A DNA stretch of 64,000 nucleotides from Sphingobacteriaceae bacterium (GTDB lineage: Bacteria > Bacteroidota > Bacteroidia > B-17B0 > Aurantibacillaceae): positions 1 to 64,000 of the forward strand of contig JADJMM010000014.1 in NCBI GenBank assembly GCA_016709575.1. Direction: 5' to 3'. Both the position numbers and the translations under genes were made by a program. Each line of letters starts with the position of its first letter. Position 1 is the first letter of the stretch. Of the stretch, positions 50,087 to 57,937 are shown one piece after another. The notes under the pieces were generated by a model. That model was not told the DNA's origin, ran no database searches, and saw only the letters and a list, made by a program, of their open reading frames with translations.

Positions 50087-51407
50087 TTCGCTCTCTGTAT
50101 AAAAATTTTTCTTGTGTGCTTTCAAATGGACGATACACGTAATAAATGTATCCATCCCGTACTTTCACTTTGTCAGCACTGTGAAAAATAAGTTTGTACT
50201 TGCCTTTCACTTTCCCGTCTCTGTGGTCAATATATTTAATGTATTTATGTCCGTTATTGGCGTATACCGCGTAAATACTGTTTTCAAAATCATCTTTCAA
50301 CATTAAATGTTTCCATTCGCGCCAGTTTTTTGGGTGGTTGTAGCTAATGGAAATCGAATCTAATTTTTTACCTTGTTTATCAAAATGATATAAAGCATCT
50401 TTATAATGATCGAACACACAAATGGTATCTTTTAAAATAAACAATGGAGCATAAAGCGGATCGTAAAATAAACTTTTTGTAAAACCACTCATAACAGCCG
50501 CTGCAACAGTTTTGTCAACGTTATATGCGTCCGCTACTTCTCTTGCCTCAAGTCGCTGACGCGGTTTCATGTAGTAATACTCCATATTGTAAATACTCAT
50601 TAAGTCGGCATTGGTAATGGAAATGATTTTATCTTTTGATTTTTCTTTTTCGTCGTAACTGTAATAATTAAAGGCAGGATATTCTTTCCAGTAATCTGAA
50701 AAAATAAGTTTGTTATTAATGGTATCAATAATTGGTTTTACAAAGCTGTTAAAATCTTTCGCGTTAAGCGAAAAAATCACAAACGCATTATTATAAACAA
50801 TCACTCTGTAAATTGCGTTTTCACAAATAACATTGGTGTAGCCCATGTAATCGTGAAATAATTCTTTTGCTAAACCGCTGCCTTCAGGAATTTTTGTTGT
50901 ACTAAGTATTTTCCCATTATAGTCGGCTAGTTTAATTTCAGCCTTATCAAGTTTGTTGGCTGCAGTTAATAAAATGTATTTGTCTTCATAAAAATCAAAA
51001 TCGTAAATACTGTATTTACCGGAGTAGGCAATGGTATCAGGTTTTAGTTTTGGTTTAACAGATACTGAATCAAGAATGATTTCTTTAAAGGTTAAGCGGA
51101 AATTTACAACGGCGCTTTCTATAGTATCGTTTATATCCAACTCTTTTACTTTGCTTATATATGATGCATGTTTTGCCAGAATGGAGACATGTTGTTTATG
51201 TGGCAGCGTTATTTTAAAAGCACCTTTAGCATCACTAAGGGTATTATAATTCGAATTTAAAATCTGAATTAAAGCGCCCTGAACGGGTTTATCCTGACTA
51301 TTTACAATTTCACCATAAATACTAAAAGCTTTTTGGGCAATACTGTTTTGACTTAAGATAAAGCCGAATAACAGTGACAGGATTAGATATTTACTGATTT
51401 TGGTCAT
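50067..51407 (-). CDS. Carboxypeptidase-regulatory-like domain protein
   Basis: 446 aa with a signal peptide (YLILSLLFGFILSQNSIAQ). Residues 28-110 form a carboxypeptidase-regulatory-like domain (FSIYGEIVNSQDKPVQGALI; LSDAKGAFKITL), the fold found in front of many TonB receptors and outer-membrane proteins. The rest, ~140-446, has repeated hydrophobic beta strands (KLIFSDYWKEY; FILKDTICVFDHYKDALYHF) and may be a beta-propeller; no plug or barrel is seen. Function unknown. Confidence 0.7.
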   Translation of the reverse strand: MTKISKYLILSLLFGFILSQNSIAQKAFSIYGEIVNSQDKPVQGALIQILNSNYNTLSDAKGAFKITLPHKQHVSILAKHASYISKVKELDINDTIESAVVNFRLTFKEIILDSVSVKPKLKPDTIAYSGKYSIYDFDFYEDKYILLTAANKLDKAEIKLADYNGKILSTTKIPEGSGLAKELFHDYMGYTNVICENAIYRVIVYNNAFVIFSLNAKDFNSFVKPIIDTINNKLIFSDYWKEYPAFNYYSYDEKEKSKDKIISITNADLMSIYNMEYYYMKPRQRLEAREVADAYNVDKTVAAAVMSGFTKSLFYDPLYAPLFILKDTICVFDHYKDALYHFDKQGKKLDSISISYNHPKNWREWKHLMLKDDFENSIYAVYANNGHKYIKYIDHRDGKVKGKYKLIFHSADKVKVRDGYIYYVYRPFESTQEKFLYRERINLSQN

Positions 51408-51504
51408 TTGTATTAAAGACGTTTAAGCTGATAAATTGCATAAACCCTTTGCCATTTTTTAACATTTCAACAAAACTAAGATTTAAAGTAGTGATTTAAA
51501 AGCT

Positions 51505-51512
51505 TATATTTG
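51505..51512 (+). promoter_or_regulatory. TAnnTTTG promoter box (TATATTTG)
   Basis: An exact match 30 nt before the ATG of the small Cys/Lys-rich gene, leaving an A-rich leader of about 25 nt. This is the usual Bacteroidota arrangement. Confidence 0.6.
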
Positions 51513-51542
51513 TAATACGAAAAAACTTAAAAACCTATAAAA

Positions 51543-51743
51543 ATGAAAAAATTAGTATTAGTATTAGCTTTAACCGGATTGGTTGGAGGTTTATCTGCGA
51601 ACACTTTAGGTGATGACAAAGATAAAGACAAGAAAAAAGAGTGTTGCAAAAAAGACACTAAAGCTTGTTGCAAAAAAGACGGTGCAAAAGCATGCAGCGG
51701 CGAGAAAAAAGCTGAAGAAAAGAAAGAAGAGAAAAAAGACTAA
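51543..51743 (+). CDS. Small exported Lys/Cys-rich protein
   Basis: 66 aa. A clear signal peptide (MKKLVLVLALTGLVGGLSA) is followed by a mature part that is almost only Asp/Lys/Glu/Cys/Ala. It has five Cys in a duplicated CCKKD unit (KECCKKDTKACCKKD) and a further GAKACSGEKK, then an acidic/basic tail. It has its own promoter (51505) and terminator (51762), which supports a real single-gene transcription unit. The Cys pairs suggest metal or redox binding; no family is recognised. Confidence 0.72.
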   Translation: MKKLVLVLALTGLVGGLSANTLGDDKDKDKKKECCKKDTKACCKKDGAKACSGEKKAEEKKEEKKD

Positions 51744-51761
51744 TCATATTTTAGATCTTAT

Positions 51762-51793
51762 AAAAAAGCCCAAACATTTGTTTGGGCTTTTTT
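51762..51793. terminator. Intrinsic terminator, bidirectional
   Basis: AAAAAAGCCCAAAC, loop ATTT, GTTTGGGCTTTTTT: a perfect 14-bp stem, 19 bp after the small gene and 5 bp before the end of convergent murQ. Confidence 0.9.
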
Positions 51794-51797
51794 TGTT

Positions 51798-52613
51798 TTA
51801 TGAATTCTTCAAACTCTCAGTCGCTTTTCTCACACTCCCATGTTTCAATAAAAGTTCTTTAGCTTTTTCGTAATCTTCAAGGCCGGTGTTTTTCATTAGC
51901 ATTTTTGTGCCGCGGTCAACGAGTTTGTTATTGCTGAGTTGCATGTCAACCATTTTATTGCCTTTAACACGCCCTAATTTTATCATTACTGAAGTGGAAA
52001 TCATATTTAATACTAATTTCTGTGCAGTACCAGATTTCATACGGGTAGAACCTGTTACAAATTCAGGACCAACAATAACTTCAATAGGAAATTTAGAAAC
52101 TTTAGCGACGTTACTTCCTCCGTTACAAGTAATACAGCCAGTAACAATGTTGTTTTTGTTACAATGTTCTAAAGCACCCACTACATAAGGTGTAGAGCCA
52201 GATGCTGCAATACCAATCACCACATCATTACTATTTACTTTATGGGCTTTTAAATCTTCCCAACCTTGGTTAATGTCATCTTCTGCAAATTCTACTGCTT
52301 TGCGTATAGCATCGTCACCGCCTGCAATTAATCCAATTACTCGTCCATGTTCAATTCCATAAGTGGGCGGACATTCAGAAGCATCTACAATGCCTAATCG
52401 TCCGCTAGTACCTGCGCCTAAATAAAATAATCTTCCGCCGGTTTTCATTTTCTCAGCAATTACATTCACTAATGCTTCAATGTTAGGAATTACTTTTTCG
52501 ATGGCGTTTGGAACGGTTTTATCTTCTTTATTCATGTTACGCAATAACTCCTCAACACTCATGTTCTCGAGGTTATTGTAATACGAATCGGCTTCTGTGG
52601 TTTTTTCTACCAT
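51798..52613 (-). CDS. murQ: N-acetylmuramic acid 6-phosphate etherase
   Basis: 271 aa with the SIS-domain signature of MurQ: LGAGTSGRLGIVDASECPPTYG, then IAGGDDAIRKAVEFAEDD, IGIAASGSTPYVVGAL and GSTRMKSGTAQKLVLNMIS. It cleaves the lactyl ether of MurNAc-6-P to GlcNAc-6-P in peptidoglycan recycling. The usual length is about 270-300 aa. Its ATG overlaps the end of the upstream gene by 7 nt. Confidence 0.95.
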   Translation of the reverse strand: MVEKTTEADSYYNNLENMSVEELLRNMNKEDKTVPNAIEKVIPNIEALVNVIAEKMKTGGRLFYLGAGTSGRLGIVDASECPPTYGIEHGRVIGLIAGGDDAIRKAVEFAEDDINQGWEDLKAHKVNSNDVVIGIAASGSTPYVVGALEHCNKNNIVTGCITCNGGSNVAKVSKFPIEVIVGPEFVTGSTRMKSGTAQKLVLNMISTSVMIKLGRVKGNKMVDMQLSNNKLVDRGTKMLMKNTGLEDYEKAKELLLKHGSVRKATESLKNS

Positions 52614-53203
52614 TTGAAAAATTTATTAAATAAGTAGTAAAAGGCTAATATGGCTACAATTGAAATTAACAAGTAAATAATAAACTCCTTTTGCGTTGGA
52701 ATAATATTGCGATTGCCCGCAGCATTATTTTCCATAGGCTTTAAAACTTTATGTAAACCTAAATTATCGCGGAGGAATTTTAATTCAGTATCATAATCGT
52801 TTCCATAAGTAACAGTATAAAAATCCAGTTTTTCATTTTTGAAATATTTCCGGCTTCGGCTGCACCAATCCATTTGGGCATTCATGGCTTGTTTATAGTT
52901 GGTGTAGATAATCCATTCCTCACCTACATTAAAAGCCTGAGAACATTCTACATCATGTTCAAACAAAACTTTAAATTCAGATGGAACAACACCTTTGTAT
53001 AATTCTAATATTTCAAAAACAACTTCCGCTTTTTTTCCTTCCATCAAACTGTCTGATTTTATTTTCCCTCTAAAAATTAATTGATACTTATCGCATTCTT
53101 CAATTGATAATTTAGTAACGGGGCACTGACAAGCAGGTGAAAAGTGAAAAGTGAAAAGTGAAAAGCCAAAAGCAAGGACTGATATGATGGTTTTCAGTTT
53201 CAT
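52607..53203 (-). CDS. NTR/TIMP-like exported protein with C-terminal membrane anchor
   Basis: 198 aa. The signal peptide (LKTIISVLAFGFSLFTFHFSPA) is followed at once by CQCP, as in netrin/TIMP-like domains, and the body has YQLIFRGKIKSD, FEILELYKG and WIIYTNY, consistent with an NTR fold. Several Cys (IEECD, DVECSQ, DWCSR) can form disulfides. A C-terminal span (IIYLLISIVAILAFYYLFNKF) anchors it. Bacterial NTR proteins are uncharacterised. The ATG directly follows the hutH stop (TAA at 53204). Confidence 0.65.
   Translation of the reverse strand: MKLKTIISVLAFGFSLFTFHFSPACQCPVTKLSIEECDKYQLIFRGKIKSDSLMEGKKAEVVFEILELYKGVVPSEFKVLFEHDVECSQAFNVGEEWIIYTNYKQAMNAQMDWCSRSRKYFKNEKLDFYTVTYGNDYDTELKFLRDNLGLHKVLKPMENNAAGNRNIIPTQKEFIIYLLISIVAILAFYYLFNKFFKW
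53138..53165 (-). repeat. Four tandem copies of a 7-bp unit (TGAAAAG) in a signal-peptide coding region
   Basis: TGAAAAG x4, perfect, reading CTTTTCA on the coding strand. It encodes part of FSLFTFHFS in the NTR-like protein's signal peptide. Seven is not a multiple of three, so loss or gain of one unit shifts the frame; this is the design of contingency (phase-variable) loci. Confidence 0.75.
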
Positions 53204-54680
53204 TTAGTTTTCCAATAAGAAATTAAGAGCAGCGTCTAGCTCTTTGTACATTATTTTATCGTGTTCAATAAAGCCGACTTTTTTCTGAAAGAAGAATGTA
53301 AATTCTCAATCGTTTTTGATGATTTTAATGGTCTTCTGAATTCTAAAGCTTGTGCAGAGTTCATTAATTCTATTGCTAAAACACGCTCTGTGTTTTCTAA
53401 CACCTTTAAACATTTTGTTGCAGCGTTGGCACCCATGCTGACATGATCTTCTTGTCCGTTTGACGAAACTATACTGTCAGCACTTGCGGGAGTGCATAAT
53501 TGTTTATTCTGACTCACAATTGAAGCCGCGGTATATTGCGGAATCATAAATCCTGAATCTAAACCCGGTTTCGCAATTAAGAAAGCAGGAAGATTTCTTA
53601 AGCCTGCAATTAATTGATAAGTTCTGCGTTCTGATATATTTCCTAATTCAGCAATAGCAATACATAGAAAATCCAGAGCTAGTGCTAAAGGTTGTCCATG
53701 AAAATTCCCTCCCGAAATAATTTCATCATGCTCTGGAAAAATAGTTGGATTATCCGTTACTGAATTTATTTCTGTTTCAAAAACCGTTTTTACATAAGCA
53801 GTAGTATCTTTTGTCGCACCATGAACTTGTGGAATGCAACGGAAAGAGTAGGGGTCTTGAACTTGTTTTTTTGTTTGTGCTAAAATTTCACTACCCTCTA
53901 AAATTTCACGAACCGCTTTTGCAGTTTGTAATTGTCCGTTATGCGGACGAATAGTATGAATATGATCTTTAAAAGGATCGATGCGGCCATCGAAGGCGTC
54001 TAAAGACATAGCGCCGATTAAATCAGCGTTTGAATTTAATTTTTCAGCCTTCAATAAAATATAAACACCGTAAGCGCTCATAAATTGAGTGCCGTTTAAT
54101 AAAGCTAAACCTTCTTTTGATTTTAATTTAACGGGTTCAAGTTTTAATGATTTTAAAACATCGGCAGCGTTTTGTTTTTTGTTTTGATAATTCACTTCAC
54201 CTTTTCCTAATAATGGTAGAGATAAATGTGCAAGAGGTGCTAAATCGCCCGATGCGCCCAAAGAACCTAATTGATAAACAACAGGAAGAACATCATTATT
54301 GAAAAAATCAACCAAACGTTCAACTGTTAATAATTGCACGCCACTCTTGCCATAACTTAATGCTTGAATTTTTAGTAGTAGCATTAGTTTCACAATGGGT
54401 TGAGGCACTTCATCGCCCATACCACAGGCATGACTCATTACTAAATTTTCTTGAAGTTTTCTAAATCAGATTCTGCAATCTCAACATTACAAAGCGAGCC
54501 AAAGCCAGTGTTGATACCGTAAATAGGTGCGGCTTGAGATTTCACTTTTTTATCTAAATAGTCACGGCAATCTGAAATATTTTTTTTAGCAATATCAGAA
54601 AGCTGTAATTTTTCGTTTTTTGAAAGAATGGTGTTTACATCCTGTAATGTAAACCGTTTCGAGGGGTCGATGCTAAACAT
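53204..54680 (-). CDS. hutH: Histidine ammonia-lyase, frameshifted
   Basis: About 492 aa after two corrections: a base missing in the T run at 54457-54460 and one changed at 53279-53284. The MIO prosthetic group precursor Ala-Ser-Gly is in GSLGASGDLAPLAH. Other family blocks are PIYGINTGFGSLCNVE, SHACGMGDEVP, LLNGTQFMSAYG, FHGQPLALALDF and ISERRTYQL. It deaminates histidine to urocanate. No other hut genes are in the window. The corrected C-terminus (FIEHDKIMYKELDAALNFL) ends at TAA 53204-53206, abutting the next ATG. Confidence 0.9.
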
Positions 54681-54756
54681 GCCTAAATATACTAAGGCTT
54701 ATTGAAGGGGGGACGCTTTGTTATTTAATTTTTAATAAATATTATACCTTTACCAC

Positions 54757-55364
54757 ATGAAAATTATCTGCATAGGCCGTAATTACGCCGAACACGCCAA
54801 AGAAATGAAGAGCGACGTACCAACTGAGCCTGTTTATTTTATGAAACCTGATACCTCTCTATTAAAAGAGGGCGATTTTTATATTCCGATTTTACGAAGG
54901 ATTTACATCACGAAATTGAGTTAGTTTTAAAAATCTCGAAGGCGGGAAAAAGCATTGAAGAACAATTTGCCCATAAATATTACGATGAGATTGGTTTAGG
55001 AATTGATTTCACTGCGCGCGATATTCAAGCTAAATGCAAAGAAAAAGGTTTGCCATGGGAAAAAGCAAAAGCCTTTGATAATGCCGCTCCCATTGGCAAT
55101 TTTGTAAAAAAGGAAGAGCTTGGTGATTTAAAAAATATCAATTTCGAATTAAAAATAAACGGCGAATCCCGACAAATTGGAAACTCAAAGGATTTGATTT
55201 TTAGTTTCGATAAAGTAATTAGTTACGTTTCTCAATTCGTTACACTTAAAACAGGCGATTTAATTTATACGGGAACTCCAGAAGGTGTTGGTCAGGTTAA
55301 AATTGGCGACCAAATGGAAGGTTTTATTAATGGAAAGTCGTTTTTAAAACTAAACATTAAATAA
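54757..55364 (+). CDS. FAH-family hydrolase/isomerase, frameshifted
   Basis: About 203 aa. It starts MKIICIGRNYAEHAKEMK and PVYFMKPDTSLL, then one G is missing near 54887, after which the frame continues DFTKDLHHEIELVLKISK (metal-ligand HxE), GLGIDFTARDIQ, and near the end TGDLIYTGTPEGVGQVK. These are the metal and active-site segments of fumarylacetoacetate hydrolase-like acylpyruvases. A TACCTTTA box ends 4 nt before the ATG. The stop overlaps the yidD ATG by one base (TAATG). Confidence 0.85.
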
Positions 55365-55585
55365 TGAAGTGGAGTCTTAAAATAATTCCCATTTTCTTCA
55401 TCAAATTTTATCAATATAGTATTTCGCCACTGTTGCCTAATTCTTGTCGGTATACGCCCACTTGTTCTCAATATAGCATTGATGCCATAAATAAGTACGG
55501 TATTTTTAAAGGTATTTGGCTGGGATTTAGGCGTATAATTACTTGTCACCCTTGGGGCGGACATGGTTACGATCCTGTTAAATAG
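55364..55585 (+). CDS. yidD: Membrane protein insertion efficiency factor YidD
   Basis: 73 aa, matching the family. FIKFYQYSISPLLPNSCRYTP, then CSQYSIDAINKYGIFKG and HPWGGHGYDPV are nearly invariant. YidD assists YidC-dependent insertion of inner membrane proteins. It is translationally coupled to the FAH gene by a one-base overlap. Confidence 0.95.
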   Translation: MKWSLKIIPIFFIKFYQYSISPLLPNSCRYTPTCSQYSIDAINKYGIFKGIWLGFRRIITCHPWGGHGYDPVK

Positions 55586-55647
55586 GATTGTAATAATACT
55601 GAGTATTCTCACCTCAAAAACTCTAAAATTTTGATTAACTTTAGGAG

Positions 55648-56431
55648 ATGCAAAGAATCGGAAACATAGTTTTAGTACTTTTTGTAATTGTGTTTTTTCT
55701 TGTAAAAAGATCCTTCTACAAACGAACACGATGGACATAATCATTCTCACAGTGAACCGGCTCTTACTAATAACATAAGTTTTAATGTAACTAATGTAGT
55801 TGGAAATATGCTTCTTGCTTTAAATACTCAAACTTATGTAAATGAAAATCTGGATACGTTTTCGGTTAGTATGTTTAAGTATTATATCAGTAATATCAAA
55901 TTGTTCAGAGACGATAGTTATGTTTTTAATGAACCTGAAAGTTATCGTCTACTTAATCAAAACGACACTACGAGTTGTAAATTTATAATTAAGAATGTTC
56001 CACTTGGAAATTATGTTGGTATGGAATTTACTATAGGTGTTGATAGTTTAAGAAATTGTGATGGTGCGCAAACAGGAGCTCTTGATCCCATAAACGATAT
56101 GTTTTGGGATTGGTCGCAAGGATATATTTTTGCAAAAATGGAAGGATTATGTAACAGAGCTCCGGGAGGTGGTTTTTTTCATCATGTTGGTGGTTTTACA
56201 GGGTTGAATAATGCAATCGTTAAATCAACACCTTCATTTGGTACTAACATGGTACAGGTTACGAATACCGGTGTTTCAAAAGTTTATATAAAAGCTGATA
56301 TATTGGAGTGGTTTAAAAATCCTTCCATTATTGATTTGGCATCGTACAGCGCAGTTGGTGGTGGTAAAAAATCAAGTGAATTAGCAGCGACCTATTCTGA
56401 TATGTTTTCTGTAGCATTAATACAAAATTAA
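55648..56431 (+). CDS. MbnP-like copper-binding lipoprotein, frameshifted
   Basis: The ATG at 55648 opens a hydrophobic leader (MQRIGNIVLVLFVIVFF). Restoring one T (run 55693-55698) and one A (run 55704-55708) gives a lipobox and SCKKDPSTNEHDGHNHSHSE, a His-rich segment. The rest, VNENLDTFSVSMFKYYISNI, then PLGNYVGMEFTIGVDS and GYIFAKMEG, is the MbnP domain. Its stop overlaps the MbnH-like diheme gene. In methanotrophs MbnH oxidises a Trp of MbnP to make a copper site. The two genes are found outside methanobactin operons too, as here. The product should be an outer-membrane lipoprotein. Confidence 0.8.
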
Positions 56432-57477
56432 TGAGGTCGAACTTATTTATTTTCTCCTTATTGTTTGTAGTTGTATTTAACTCCTGCAAAAAGGATCCTG
56501 AAATAATTTTACCTCCTTCAATTGATAATCAAAATACATACACCCCTGTTGTTCCAACGGGTTGGCCTAATCCTGTTTATGATTTTAGCGGCAATGCAGT
56601 GACTTATGATGTTTTTACTTTAGGAAGACATTTATTTTACGAGCCTCTACTATCAGCTGACTCAACTATTTCTTGTGGAAGTTGTCATATGCAAACATTC
56701 GGTTTTAGTAACGGACCCAGTCACGCAACAAGTCATGGTGTAAATAATTTAACGGGTAAACGAAATTCTCCCGGTTTATTTAATTTAACCTGGCAAGTAA
56801 AAACTATGTGGGATGGTGGGGTTAATAATATTGAGAATCAACCTTTAGGTCCTATACAGAATCCGATTGAAATGAACCTAAATATTACAACTGCTTTATC
56901 ACGTATCGCAAACACAGCAAAGTATAAAACACTTTTTAAAAATGCTTTTGGCGATACGGTTGTAACTTCACAGCGTTTTTTAAAATCATTCGCACAATTT
57001 ATGGGCTTAATGGTGTCGTATAACAGTAAATACGATAAGGTAAAAAATGGCAATGAAAGTTTCACCGCTTTAGAGAATAGCGGATATTCAGTTTATAAAA
57101 GCAAATGTGCTTCTTGTCATACTGAGCCATTATTTACAGATCATAGTTTTAGAAATAATGGCTTGCCGATAAGTTCTTTTCAGGATAGTGGCCGATATAG
57201 AATTACATTGAATCCAAACGATATTTTTAAATTTAAAATGCCATCACTTCGTAATTTAGGATTTACCGCCCCTTATATGCACGACGGAAGATTTCAGACA
57301 CTTACCGATGTGTTAAATCATTATTCAAGTGGGGTAAGTTCTACACTTAATTTAGACCCTTCTTTAAGCGGGGGCATTCCTTTAAGTGCACAGGAGAAGG
57401 GCGATTTGTTAAGTTTTTTAACTACACTTAACGATTATAGCTTTAAGTCTGATTCCAGATTTAAGGAAATCCATTAA
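56431..57477 (+). CDS. MbnH/MauG-like diheme cytochrome c peroxidase
   Basis: 348-aa lipoprotein (lipobox VVFNSC). It has two CXXCH heme sites, SCGSCHMQTFGFS and KCASCHTEPLFTDH, and the peroxidase/MauG fingerprints GRHLFYEPLLSAD, KRNSPGLFNLTW, MWDGGVNNIENQPLGPI and YMHDGRFQTLTDVL. Coupled by overlap (TAATG) to the MbnP-like gene, it is best read as the MbnH partner that modifies MbnP, not a general H2O2 scavenger. Location: outer membrane or periplasmic face. Confidence 0.9.
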   Translation: MRSNLFIFSLLFVVVFNSCKKDPEIILPPSIDNQNTYTPVVPTGWPNPVYDFSGNAVTYDVFTLGRHLFYEPLLSADSTISCGSCHMQTFGFSNGPSHATSHGVNNLTGKRNSPGLFNLTWQVKTMWDGGVNNIENQPLGPIQNPIEMNLNITTALSRIANTAKYKTLFKNAFGDTVVTSQRFLKSFAQFMGLMVSYNSKYDKVKNGNESFTALENSGYSVYKSKCASCHTEPLFTDHSFRNNGLPISSFQDSGRYRITLNPNDIFKFKMPSLRNLGFTAPYMHDGRFQTLTDVLNHYSSGVSSTLNLDPSLSGGIPLSAQEKGDLLSFLTTLNDYSFKSDSRFKEIH

Positions 57478-57497
57478 ATAATCTCGCTTTATTTCAT

Positions 57498-57505
57498 TAA
57501 ATTTG
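57498..57505 (+). promoter_or_regulatory. TAnnTTTG promoter box (TAAATTTG)
   Basis: An exact match ending 16 nt before the ATG of the lipoprotein at 57522. Confidence 0.5.
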
Positions 57506-57521
57506 AGGAAATAAAATCTCT

Positions 57522-57902
57522 ATGAAAAATTTTAAATACATATTCTTAATTATTTGCGCTTTAAGTTTCTTTGGTTGCAAAAAAAATCAATTAGGTGGGA
57601 AATCTAACATCAAAGGAAAAGTAGTGCATCATGATGCTGCTATTCCATATGCAAAAATTTATATCAAATTTAATGCAACAGAGTTCCCAGGTGAGGACGT
57701 TAGTAAATACGATGTAACTATGGAAGCGGATCATAATGGTAATTTTTTAGTTGATAAAATTTACCGTGGTCAGTATTATTTTTATTCTGTTGGAGTAGAT
57801 CCTGCACTTGGAACAACAAATAATGTTGTGAAAGGCGGAATTTCACTTAAAGTAAAAATGCTAAAGGAAATAACCGGATTTGAAATTCCGGTTACTGAAT
57901 AA
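57522..57902 (+). CDS. Small carboxypeptidase-regulatory-like lipoprotein
   Basis: 126 aa, lipobox LSFFGC. NIKGKVVHHDAAIPYAKIYIK, then DHNGNFLVDKIYRGQYYFY form a single CarboxypepD_reg/transthyretin-like domain; no other domain. It follows the MbnP/MbnH pair and may be an accessory. Function unknown. Confidence 0.75.
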   Translation: MKNFKYIFLIICALSFFGCKKNQLGGKSNIKGKVVHHDAAIPYAKIYIKFNATEFPGEDVSKYDVTMEADHNGNFLVDKIYRGQYYFYSVGVDPALGTTNNVVKGGISLKVKMLKEITGFEIPVTE

Positions 57903-57937
57903 TATTGTAACTATTTGGCGGTTTTCCGTTATCATAC

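Noticed and set aside
56431..57477. Ordinary cytochrome c peroxidase (CcpA)
   Set aside because: Overlap with an MbnP-like gene favours MbnH; peroxidase activity remains an untested alternative.
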